Positions 1 to 9,700 of a stretch of DNA of 64,000 bases are shown here, in pieces. The position numbers and the translations under genes are program-made. A model generated the notes under the pieces. That model was not told the origin of the DNA, did not search any database, and saw nothing but the letters and a program-made list of their open reading frames with translations. Position 1 is the stretch's first letter; the number at the start of each line of letters is the position of its first letter. This DNA comes from Nymphaea colorata (lineage: Eukaryota; Streptophyta; Magnoliopsida; Nymphaeales; Nymphaeaceae), in NCBI RefSeq assembly GCF_008831285.2, contig NC_045145.1, positions 12,896,802 to 12,960,801 of the forward strand. The letters run 5' to 3'.

Positions 1-3000
1 CGGATAAAATGACGGTCAATCTCCACATGTTTGGTCCTGTCATGTAGAACTGGATTATTGGCAAGATTAATCGCAGACTTGTTGTCACAGTACATCTTCA
101 TTTTATCTCCCAGTTCCACACCAATATCAGTCAAAAGAATCTTCAGCCACAGCATCTCTGTAACCCCCATTGCAACAGCCCTGTACTCAGCCTCAGCACT
201 AGACCTCGAACATACTTCTTGCCTCTTACTTCTCCAAACAACTAGGTTACCTCCAAGAAAGATACAATACCCTGTAGTAGACCTCCTTGTGTCAGTGCAA
301 CCTGCCCAATCTGCATCTGAGTAGCCCTCAATAGTAAGTTTGTCTTGTCGAGCATACAGCAGTCCTTTTCCTGGGTCATTCTTTAGATATCCCAACACTC
401 TTTCTGCACTCTTCCAGTGACAATCCGTGGGAGCATGCATAAATTGACTTAGCACATTTACCGCATACGTGATATCAGGGCGAGTTAGAGTAAGATAGAT
501 AAGCTTACCTACTAGCCTCTGATATCGCCCTTTTCCTTCCTCATCCAGAATAGTGCCCGTCTTGATACTTATCTTAGTTCCCGACTCTATAGGAGTAAGA
601 TAGGGCCTACAACCAAGTTTGCCTGTCTCCTTTAGTAAGTCAAGAGTGTACTTCCTTTGATTCATAACCAGCCCTGTCTCTGATCGAGCAATCTCTATCC
701 CCAGAAAGTATCTCAGCTTACCCAGATCCTTGAGGTCGAATTCTTTAGCTAATCTCTCCTTCATCTTTCTGTTTTCTTCTTCGTCACTGCCAGTGACAAT
801 CATATCATCAACGTAGACAAGGAGAAGACTCACCAGACCACCTCTCTGCTTTATGAATAGGGTATGATCTCCATTTCCTTGCTTGTACCCAGTAGACTTC
901 ATAACGATCCTTAGTCTCTCAAACCAAGCTCTAGGCGACTGCTTCAAGCCATACAAAGCTTTCTTGAGGTGACAACATTTTCCCTCTTGAACATACCCGG
1001 GAGGCATGCTCATATAGACTTCTTCCTCCAGATGGCCGTTCAAGAACGCATTTTTAACATCAAGCTGGTCCATGCGCCACTTCCTGTGCACAGCAAGAGC
1101 AAGAATAACCCTCACGGTCTTCAACTTTGCAACAGGGGCAAAGGTCTCAAGATAGTCGATCCCATACTTCTGGCTGAACCCCTTTGCAACCAAACGAGCT
1201 TTATATCGATCTACAGTGCCATCAGGTTTGTACTTCACGTTGTAAACCCACTTAGAGCCAACTAAGTGTGTCCCTTTAGGGATATCAACAACTTCCCATG
1301 TTTTGTTCTTAGCTAACGCACCCATCTCCTCTGTCATAGCATGTAACCACTTGGGATCATCCTTAGCATCATCCACCGACCTGGGAATAACAACTTTGGA
1401 TAAGGTTGTGATAAAACATTTGTAATTTGTACTGAGCTTAGCATAAGAAACAAATCTCTGAATAGGGTGAGAAGTACATGACCTGGTGCCTTTGCGCACA
1501 GCAATGGGGAGCTCTTCATTCGATGGACTTGGGTCATCCGGGGAGATCACAGGATTGGGATTGGTTCTATCCTCATCACCAACATCTTCCACTGTAGCTT
1601 TCTCCTTTCTGACATAAACCTGGCCAAACAAGTGATCCCGGGCAACAATGGGCTGAGCATCCACCGTGACCCCTTCCATATGGCTGCCCTTCTCATTACT
1701 GACCATGACCGTGTCAATCACACTGGGACTAACCTTGTAATCCAAAAACTCCATAAACTGAATTAGCTGATTAGAGGAATACTCTTCCCCTTTGTTCCCA
1801 AGACACTCCCCCTGAAGAGGATTCACCGAAAAATATGACTCATGTTCATGAAATGTGACATCCCTCGAAACATACACTTTGGAAGTAGTAGGATCCACAC
1901 ATTTATACCCCTTCTGAGTGGAAGAGTACCCCAAGAAAACTCCTTTAATAGACCGGGGATCAAGTTTTTTGAGAGTAGGGCTATGATTATGCACAAAACA
2001 ACTGCACCCAAAGACACGAGGAGTAAGAGGCCACGGATTCTGAGTGGGCCACAGGGTAGAATAAGGAGACTGACCATCCAACACCCTAGTAGGCATACGG
2101 TTAATGAGATGTGCACTAGTGAGAAGTGCATCACCCCAATACCGCTTCGGGACATGACGTTGGAACATAATGGCCCGGGTAACATTCAATAGATGACGAT
2201 TTTTACGTTCAGCTATACCATTTTGAGGAGGGGTATAACTACAAGAGGTTTCATGAACAATACCCTTGCCTTTCAAGAATTCATCAAGGGATTGGGAGAC
2301 ATATTCCCTTGCATTATCCGTACGGAAAGCTTGAACAGTAGTATGGAATTGAGTCTCAACAAAGGCAACAAAGTTTTTCACAACTGCTGGAACCTCACTA
2401 CGTTCTCGCAACAAGTACACGAACGTACATCTAGAGTAATCATCAATAAGCATCAAAAAATAGTGACAACCACCACACGTGGGTACTCCAGAAGGACCCC
2501 AAACATCGGAATGAACTAAGGCAAACGGATGAGTGGTTTTATTCAAAGAAATAGGGTACGAAGCCCTGACATGTTTAGCCAATTGACACACTTCACAAGC
2601 GAAGGAGTCAATTGAGACAGAAGCAAACAAATGAGGAAACAACTTCTTTATTAACTGGAAGGGTAGATGTCCAAGACGCTCGTGCCATCGCAGAACAGTA
2701 GATCTATCGTTCACACCAGACAAGTGACCACTCGTGGCAGAAATCAATGCTGAAGCAACTTGTACCGGCAGCCTGTAGAGCCCATCAGTAACCGAACCAA
2801 TCCCAATCTTCTTCCCCGTCACCAAGTCCTGCAGGGAACAATGATCAGCAGAGAAAATCAGATTACAGTTTAATTCTTTAGTAATACTGCTGACAGAGAG
2901 TAAGTTCACAGGAATATTTGGAACATGCAGGGCATTGTGGAGACGGTATTTGTTCAACAGGGACAAGCTCCCTTTCCCAGCCACAGAGATAGAAGACCCA

Positions 3001-4151
3001 TCTGCCATAGACACGCGTTGCTTGCCAGAGGAAAGTTGATATTCTTGAAAGAGTTTAGAGTCCCCTGTCATGTGGTGAGTGGCTCCACTATCAACAATCC
3101 AATCACCAAGAGAAGGGTTACCTTGATCAGTCGAGGCAACGAGAGCTTGGGCTAGCTGAGCCCCTTCAGACGTGGAGGACTCCTCAGGGGTAGTAGATAG
3201 ACGGCTGATGTACGCCTGTAGCTCCTTGAGTTGAGCAGGGGACAACTTGGACTTTGCACCACTAGAAGAATTGCTCTGACTGGAATCAGACACAGAAGGG
3301 CTACGCTTGCCAAAGGGAGGACGACCTCTGACCAGTCTCTTCTCGGGATGAAGATCCCAACAGAAATCCACCGAATGCCCCAACTTGTGGCAATGAGTGC
3401 AATGTCGGGCAGGACGCTGCCCAGTCCCTGAGGCACGGCTGACAAAGGCAGAAGGGCCATGACCGGTGTCAAGATGCATCACCTGGCGACGTTGTTCTTC
3501 AGACTCAACACGAGCATATACTTCCTCTATCCCCGGAATCTCATCACCATTAAGAATCTGGCTACGAATAGACTCAAATTCATCCCGCAGGCCTCCCAGA
3601 AACAGAAACGTACGGTCCATCCATTCCTTTTCCCAGTAGAGGGAATGATCTGAACCGCATGTCCACTCATCAGTCACATGATAATCTAACTCCTCCCACT
3701 TGGTCTTCAGGGCAGCATAGAAGGCAGCAACAGACAAATCACCCTGTGTCAGAGAGTAAATACTGCGTTTAATCTGATAGGTGCGCAAATGTCTCTTCTT
3801 GCGACCATACATCTTTGCAAGCACAGTCCACATATCAAAAGAGGTCGGCTTCCGCAGAATGAGGGGCTGAATATCGGATGACACGGAGCTGATAATCCAC
3901 ACCTTCACTTGGCTGTCCTCCAACGCCCACGTCGCCCATTGAGGATCAGATTTGATGGGCGCAGGTTTGTCGCCAGTGATGTAAGAGAGACGCCCACGGC
4001 TAGTAATCCCAATCTCGAGAGCGGCAGACCAAGATAGGTAATTGTCCTTGGTCAGACGGATGGAGGTGACCTGGATCGGCACGTTCTCAGTCTTGGAGGC
4101 GCTGCCCGTGTCAAGAACGGCATCTTTTTGAGTCCCCATCGCTTCTGCCAT
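1..4151 (-). CDS. copia Gag-Pol polyprotein, partial (C-terminus outside window)
   Basis: The start is the ATG at 4151-4149, which aligns with the start of the other family-A copies. About 1384 codons lie in the window and I saw no in-frame stop. Visible in order: the gag region with a CCHC zinc knuckle (near 3345-3415), the aspartic protease motif [10 protein letters not shown] (near 3070-3105), the integrase zinc finger and DDE core ([26 protein letters not shown]) at about 2000-2720, the reverse transcriptase with YVDD encoded near 806-820, and RNase H with [10 protein letters not shown] and YCDNKSAIN reaching the left edge. It encodes particle formation, maturation, reverse transcription and integration of the retroelement. 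The terminal residues of RNase H and the stop are outside the window. Confidence 0.9.
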   Translation of the reverse strand, partial: MAEAMGTQKDAVLDTGSASKTENVPIQVTSIRLTKDNYLSWSAALEIGITSRGRLSYITGDKPAPIKSDPQWATWALEDSQVKVWIISSVSSDIQPLILRKPTSFDMWTVLAKMYGRKKRHLRTYQIKRSIYSLTQGDLSVAAFYAALKTKWEELDYHVTDEWTCGSDHSLYWEKEWMDRTFLFLGGLRDEFESIRSQILNGDEIPGIEEVYARVESEEQRRQVMHLDTGHGPSAFVSRASGTGQRPARHCTHCHKLGHSVDFCWDLHPEKRLVRGRPPFGKRSPSVSDSSQSNSSSGAKSKLSPAQLKELQAYISRLSTTPEESSTSEGAQLAQALVASTDQGNPSLGDWIVDSGATHHMTGDSKLFQEYQLSSGKQRVSMADGSSISVAGKGSLSLLNKYRLHNALHVPNIPVNLLSVSSITKELNCNLIFSADHCSLQDLVTGKKIGIGSVTDGLYRLPVQVASALISATSGHLSGVNDRSTVLRWHERLGHLPFQLIKKLFPHLFASVSIDSFACEVCQLAKHVRASYPISLNKTTHPFALVHSDVWGPSGVPTCGGCHYFLMLIDDYSRCTFVYLLRERSEVPAVVKNFVAFVETQFHTTVQAFRTDNAREYVSQSLDEFLKGKGIVHETSCSYTPPQNGIAERKNRHLLNVTRAIMFQRHVPKRYWGDALLTSAHLINRMPTRVLDGQSPYSTLWPTQNPWPLTPRVFGCSCFVHNHSPTLKKLDPRSIKGVFLGYSSTQKGYKCVDPTTSKVYVSRDVTFHEHESYFSVNPLQGECLGNKGEEYSSNQLIQFMEFLDYKVSPSVIDTVMVSNEKGSHMEGVTVDAQPIVARDHLFGQVYVRKEKATVEDVGDEDRTNPNPVISPDDPSPSNEELPIAVRKGTRSCTSHPIQRFVSYAKLSTNYKCFITTLSKVVIPRSVDDAKDDPKWLHAMTEEMGALAKNKTWEVVDIPKGTHLVGSKWVYNVKYKPDGTVDRYKARLVAKGFSQKYGIDYLETFAPVAKLKTVRVILALAVHRKWRMDQLDVKNAFLNGHLEEEVYMSMPPGYVQEGKCCHLKKALYGLKQSPRAWFERLRIVMKSTGYKQGNGDHTLFIKQRGGLVSLLLVYVDDMIVTGSDEEENRKMKERLAKEFDLKDLGKLRYFLGIEIARSETGLVMNQRKYTLDLLKETGKLGCRPYLTPIESGTKISIKTGTILDEEGKGRYQRLVGKLIYLTLTRPDITYAVNVLSQFMHAPTDCHWKSAERVLGYLKNDPGKGLLYARQDKLTIEGYSDADWAGCTDTRRSTTGYCIFLGGNLVVWRSKRQEVCSRSSAEAEYRAVAMGVTEMLWLKILLTDIGVELGDKMKMYCDNKSAINLANNPVLHDRTKHVEIDRHFI

Positions 4152-4600
4152 CACAAACAAGCACACAGCAACAAGAGGCACAGCAACGGGAATGAGGCAA
4201 CGGCGACGGGAAGGAGGCAGCGGCGACGGCGGCGGGAATGAGGCAGCAGCGGCAACGGGAAGCAGGCGACGGCGCAACACAGAGGCCACCCACGGTGGCA
4301 GGAACAAAGAACGGGGCGAACGGAGGACCGCGGAGGCGTAACAGAGGACGGCGGCGGCGGAACAGAGGACGGCTGCGGCGGAACAGAGGACGGCGGCGGC
4401 AGAGCAGGGCGACGTCACAAGGGCAGCAGCGATGCCGGAACAGAGGACGGCGGCAGCGGAACAAAGGACAGCGGCGGCAGAGCAGGGCGACGTCACACGG
4501 GCAGCAGCGGCGGCGCCGGAACTTCAACGGCGTCGGGCGACGAAAAAACTTGACGATCCTCGGAAAAAACGCTTCTCCAACTCCGCTGGCTCTGATACCA

Positions 4601-4886
4601 TGTAGAAACACGAACCACAAAGAGAGAGAGTGGAGAACGAACACACAATCTACGTGGAAAACCTCAGAAAGAGGTGAAAAACCACGGGGAGGCTCTGACC
4701 TAGGGGCACACCGCAACCCTAGGAGAGAGAAAATTATATTTCACTTAATTCAACACTAAACACAAGTGACAATATAAAGAGGGAGAGAGGAGAAGCCGCC
4801 TAGGGTACCGAGCCCGCCTCGGTACCCGCGCCCCATAGAACCGGGTCCAGGAATGGATCCGGTTCCCACAGCAACATATTCTAACA
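4601..4886 (-). repeat. 5' LTR of copia A1
   Basis: This 286-bp LTR reads TGTTAGAATATGTTGC to TGTTTCTACA on the minus strand. It has the same layout as the LTRs at 11549-11826 and 26136-26422: an inverted repeat near its U3 start, then a GGTACC-centred hairpin, then a pyrimidine-rich R/U5. The inverted repeat here (ACCGGGTCC...GGATCCGGTT) is less perfect than in element A2. Confidence 0.93.
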
Positions 4887-4900
4887 CTTAGAAAGCAGAG

Positions 4901-5316
4901 TTGCAGTCCCGGAGGAGGAGGCACTGGGCGAGGAGCTCGTCGTCGGGGAAGGGCCCACCCCATCTCATGGTGCTTGCGATGAAGCGGTTGCAGAAGAAGG
5001 AGTTCTACCAAATTCTTGCCGCGAACGGTGCCACCTCGACCCGGAGTCGCTTTCTGCCTGGTCGTCCACTACCACTCGGAGTTTGATGAAGACGATGACT
5101 TCGAAGACGAGATTTGGAAGGTCTGCAAGCGCTTTGATGATGACGAGTGCTTCTTCATCCGAATTTATCCTCCTTCACAGCAGCAGCAAAAGGGGGTTGA
5201 GGGAAACCCTTCACGGCAGCAGCAAAAGGGGGCTGAGGGCTTCACGGCAGCATGAAAAAGTTGAGACACCCTTCACGGCAGCAGCAAAAGGGGGCTGAGG
5301 GCTTCACGGCAGCAGC
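4901..5316 (+). other. unrecognised low-copy segment with short tandem repeats
   Basis: The segment is open in the plus direction across two frames, giving peptides such as KRLQKKEFYQILAANG (near 4985-5030) and HSEFDEDDDFEDEIWKVCKR (5077-5136). The switch of frame suggests a decayed coding piece rather than a live gene. From about 5171 to 5316 a unit close to CACGGCAGCAGCAAAAGGGG is repeated four times with decay. I do not recognise the protein. It sits directly against the 5' LTR of copia A1, so it may be the target into which A1 inserted. No splice link to the downstream transporter exons could be seen. Confidence 0.3.
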
Positions 5317-5497
5317 AATCGGGCCGGGCCGGGCCCTGGGCATAATCTGAAGCCCGAGGCCGGCTACTTCATCGACCCGGCCCGGCCCGGCCCGGTTAGA
5401 AACGGGCCGGGTTTCGGGCTAGCCCGGTAGCTCTAACGGGCTTAGTTTTTGTTACCTTTTTCGGGCCGGGTCGGCCCGGCCCGATGCCGAGCCCTAG
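5316..5497. repeat. hAT-like MITE remnant (GGGCCGG-rich)
   Basis: The left part reads AATCGGGCCGGGCCGGGCC and the right part ends GGCCCGATGCCGAGCCCTAG, near-inverted copies of each other. GGGCCGG-rich termini containing GCATCGGGCC are typical of non-autonomous hAT elements in plants (family knowledge). The left terminus looks shortened and no clear 8-bp duplication is present. Compare the better-preserved copy at 62592-62906. Confidence 0.5.
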
Positions 5498-5639
5498 TAA
5501 AAATCAAGAATAATATGTTCTTCATAAAAAACATGTTTTACAGAATGATAGACTTATTATTGTTATAAAGTTACGGTTCATCATTCGTAAACATCAAAAT
5601 TCATCAAGATAATGAAAATGTGAAATGTTCAATGTCAAT

Positions 5640-6130
5640 ACATATAAAATGAAAGCACTCTCGACTATCATTCATAATCTTCATCATATTCAGTCTCATC
5701 CTCATCTCCATCTTCTTTTTCATCTTCACGATTTAAAAAAACTCCTTCCTTCCAATGGGAATCAGCCACCCACTCACAAATCCATGGTTTAATCGATGAT
5801 TTCACTTTGAAAATCGATGATTTAACGATGAAAATCGATGATTTAACAATGAAAATCGATGATTCCCTCCACGGCGGCACAATCTCTAGGTTAGAAATGA
5901 AGAAGGGGCGGATTTTTATAAAGAAAACTCGAAAAGGGGGGATTCAAGCCCCCCTTTTTTAAATCAACCTGTATTGTACGATACAGGGGCCTGTATCGTA
6001 CGTATCATACGATACAGGCACGATACACCCCTATTTACGATAAAGGAGGTGTATCGTATCGTATTTTCTAAATGATACGATACGTATCGTACGATACGGC
6101 CTTGTATCATATGATACATACAACACTGGT
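5640..6130 (-). repeat. dispersed repeat family R, copy 1 (with GTATCGTACGATAC palindromes)
   Basis: Reverse-complemented, this stretch aligns with 9255-9560. Shared landmarks are a run of G and C around AAAGGGGG, a CCGCTCCTTC/CCGCCCCTTC block, GATTGTGCCG, GTGGGTGGCTGAT and GGAGTTTTT. The part at 5967-6125 is full of short palindromes of the type GTATCGTACGATAC. Within it, 5668-5880 on the minus strand is open and encodes a short protein with an acidic tail. It may be a fragment of a DNA transposon, but no transposase motif was seen. It lies left of the first visible transporter exon. Confidence 0.5.
5791..5866 (-). repeat. 21-bp tandem repeat, four copies
   Basis: The motif AATCGATGATT recurs at 5791, 5812, 5833 and 5854, an exact 21-bp period. 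Read on the minus strand it makes a 7-residue peptide repeat (SSIFIVK). It lies inside repeat family R and is absent as an array from the other copy near 9470. Confidence 0.8.
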
Positions 6131-6786
6131 TAAGCCACTGCTAGATATATATTTAATTTAGATCTCTTTTTGTTGTTGGGTAGATCTTTCAACTCCACCA
6201 AAATGAGAATGTATTTGATTGTTAAAATTTATCAGCTAAAAGCACAAATATATGAAATGCTGTGCAGTATAAAACCTGTTGATATGCTAGAAACGTGCAT
6301 CTTGAGGTCCATGAACTCTTTGCCATACTGACAATGTCAACTTTATCACTGAGCAGATCAGCCACCATGTCTGTTTGTTCTTGCTCTTCTCCTCTATGAT
6401 CTTTAGACTGGATCCTTTTGAGTTCAGTTCATTTTCTTTTAACCAATTTTTGTTTCAGATAGGACAGAACCAATGTTTACTGTCTTTATTAACAATGTTA
6501 TCATGATCAGGCGTATCCTGTCTGCACAAGCTGAAGATAATGCTCCTTTTCTTGACAAGGATTTGGTCAAAATTCAAAAGCACATAAATTACTGGATAAA
6601 TAAGTGGAGTATGATGCCAACTAACAGTCATGACTGTAAACCTAACATTCCAAATCTTGTTACTATCAGTTCTCATTATCCATGTCTGTATCAAATAAAG
6701 CAAGCAAATAAACCTTTTATGCATATCACAGATAAATAGTGTACATCCCTAACAAAATGACTTTCTATGATATGATTGGTTTTCAG

Positions 6787-9700
6787 TGCTGGCGCTTGCT
6801 GTTGTACCAGCTATCTCAGTGGCTGTAAAGAAGTTTGGGCGCTACCTTCGAGAACTTTCCCACAAGACTCAAGCTGCAGCTGCTTTAGCTGCCTCAATTG
6901 CAGAGGTTTCTTCTTTTATTCTTGATGAACATGCCTTTCATTTGTTGGTACCTGCATCATGAAAATAATAGTGCTATTTGCTGTAAAGCATTTGTGTGCA
7001 CACATTGTGCTATTCACATGTAAAGAAACGACTGATGTGTTTTATGATTGGAATGCTTAGCGAGAAAATAGGAAAAAAAAAGTTGTAGTGGTTAAAGAGA
7101 CGTTAAGTGCCTGTCAAGCTTCATAAGAAAAAAAACACAGGCTTACGGTTTCTAATAGGTGAGCATATTTTTGCTGATCCTGTATAACTCACACAAATAC
7201 ATTCAAAGTTTCAAACTATAGTAAAAGCAGAGAACCATTGAGGTGAAAACAATTGTGCAAGTTGAAACAGTTCAAATTTATGCTTGTAGATGTGTTGAAT
7301 ATTGCATACACCTAATTTCATCTGGTGCAAGTTGCATGAGTTCAAATTATGCTCATTTTCATTCATTGAGTTCATGAATTTTCCCATAAGACTCAAGCTG
7401 CAGCTGTTTTAGCTGCCTTAATTGCTGCAGCTGCTTCTTTTGTTCATAATGAACCTGCCATAGACTTATTCATACTGCATGAGGATATTGTCATATAAGC
7501 TATTGGTCCTGTAGAATGTTTGTATGCACGTGCACTTTATATGCTTTTTATTGTAAGCCATTTGTATGTGCATGCACTTGATTTGCCGCATCGAAATGAA
7601 GTATCCCTTATTAATGATTAAATGTTTAGCCAAAAGAAAAAAGAAAAGAGGAAGCTGAATGAGACTTTAAATGCCTGTACTCCTAACCGATCTACTCATA
7701 ATGACAAGCTCTCTGTCTCTATCTCTCTGGTGTGTGTGCACAAACACTTGCACGTAATAAAGCTAAATGCCTAAATCAGTACACTGGTAGATAAATGTGA
7801 AATTTGAAATAAGATAAAATATAATATAGTTTGAGAATAAATAAAAAAATAAACAAATAAGATCATGAAAAAATTGATGAAATTAGATATGTGCAATATT
7901 GAACACCTCTACAAACATTCATTGAAACTTGCACAAATTAGTTCACCTCAACAATTATGTGCTTTTAAGTATGCTTGAATGCATATGTGTCTTATAGTGG
8001 ACCTGGAGCACTTGCTCCCACCTATTAAAAACCTTCAGCCTAGGTTTTCTTTTGTCGAATGGGATAGATATTTGACTTGATAGGAATCATGTTCTGTGGA
8101 CATAAAATTTCATTTTCCAAAGTCATTGTTGAACAGTAAAATGCACAAAGAACACAAATATAACATGGAAAACCCTCGACGCAAGGAAAAAACCATGATG
8201 TTGGAGATGATTCCGACGCTCACTAGCTGCTAGTCACTCTCTCTTTCTTAATTTTTCATTAACACACAAATTAGGGTTGTGTACACAGGTTACTTAAATA
8301 GGACCCAACATGAACTGACCCTTAGAAATGGGTCGGATCGGGTCCAGACCCAGAACCAGTCATACATAACACGACGACACTCCCCCTCAAGTTTGACATA
8401 CATGTCAAACATGCTCAACTTGGATACATTTCTCTCAAATGAAGTAGATGGTAGGGCTTTGGTCAATGCATCAGTTGTCTGATCTTCGAACTTCATGTAG
8501 GGCAGAACAAGCTCTTTAGCATCAATTCTCTTTCAAAATGACAGTCAATCCCCACATGTTTATACTAGATTGTTGGCCAGGTTGATTGCAGACTTGTTAT
8601 CACAATACATCTTCACTGGACCCTCAGTTTTGATTCATATGTCAGCCAATAGCACTTTCAGCCACAACAGCTCAGAGACTCCCTTGGCCACAGCCTTATA
8701 TTCATCCTCAGTACTGGAGCGGGAGCAAACGTCTTGTCTCGTACTTCACCACACCACAAGATTTCCTCCCAAGTAAATACAGTAACCTGAGGTGGACCTC
8801 TTGATATCTACATATCTTGTCCAGTCAGCATTTGAATAACCTTCAATCTCAAGAAAGTCTTGCTTAACATACAAGAGACCCTTGTCAACTTCCCAACAAA
8901 ACGTTGATATCTTTCTTTGGCTTCTTCACAGAGGGGCTCTCCATCTCTAAGGCTAGGTTTGTTTCCAGTGTCTATAGGAGTAGAAGCATGTCTACACCCA
9001 AGTTTTCAAGTCTCCTTTAATAAATTTAGAGTGTATTTTCTTTGATTTAACACAAGACTTGTGTCTAACCTAACAATTTTAATGCCAAGAAAATATTTCA
9101 ACTTGCCAAGGTCCTTGAGATCAAATTCGATAGCTAGCAGTTTCTTTAACTTCATTATTTCATCCATCATTACTTGTGACAATCATATCATCAACATATA
9201 GCAACAAACATGAGATGCACATATCATATGCAAGGCTTCATTATTTCATCCATCAGCACCCATATCCTAAACATGTTCTGTATCGTGCCTATATCATACG
9301 TATTTGCGATACATACCCCATATCATATGGTATGGGTCTAATTCATATAAAGGGGGTCGATACCCCCTTGTTTACAAACTTTCTTTTAAAACCCGCTCCT
9401 TCCTCATTTCTACACCTATTCTAGAGTTGGAGGAGGGGGGGATTGTGCCGATTTGGAAGGATAATCATCAATTTAACTGTAAATGTGTGTGTGGGTGGCT
9501 GATGCTCATTGGGAGAAAAGGGGTTTTTCTGATTTCTTCTCTAGAAGGTACAAAATCTCTCATTCTTACCGTAGATTCATACATGTTGACTTTCGTTAAA
9601 TTTACTGTAGGTTTGCAATTTTTTTTTTTGGTCAAGATATAACATCGCTTGATCCCACATGGCAGTGGTGCAAAAGGGTGCAAAGGACAAATACGGCTTA

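Larger units (their letters stand above)
1..4886 (-). mobile_element. Ty1/copia retrotransposon A1, family A, cut by window edge
   Basis: The element is read on the minus strand. Its 5' LTR is at 4601-4886, followed by a primer-binding site at 4588-4600 that reads TGGTATCAGAGCC (match to initiator Met-tRNA), a GC-rich leader to 4152, and a gag-pol frame running off the left end. Domain order Gag, protease, integrase, reverse transcriptase, RNase H is the copia order. The 3' LTR and left target duplication are outside the window. The 5 bp right of the LTR (CTTAG, 4887-4891) would be one half of the target duplication. It belongs to the same family as the elements at 11549-16711 and 26136-31350. 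Confidence 0.95.

Noticed and set aside
4111-4759. Arg-rich and Cys/Arg-rich open frames on both strands
   Set aside because: They come from the GCGGCGG-rich leader of copia A1; no domain, and the true gag frame starts at 4151.
6787-6905. Transporter exon as a truncated pseudogene start
   Set aside because: All ten downstream exons keep frame, splice sites and every ABC motif; a first exon outside the window is simpler.
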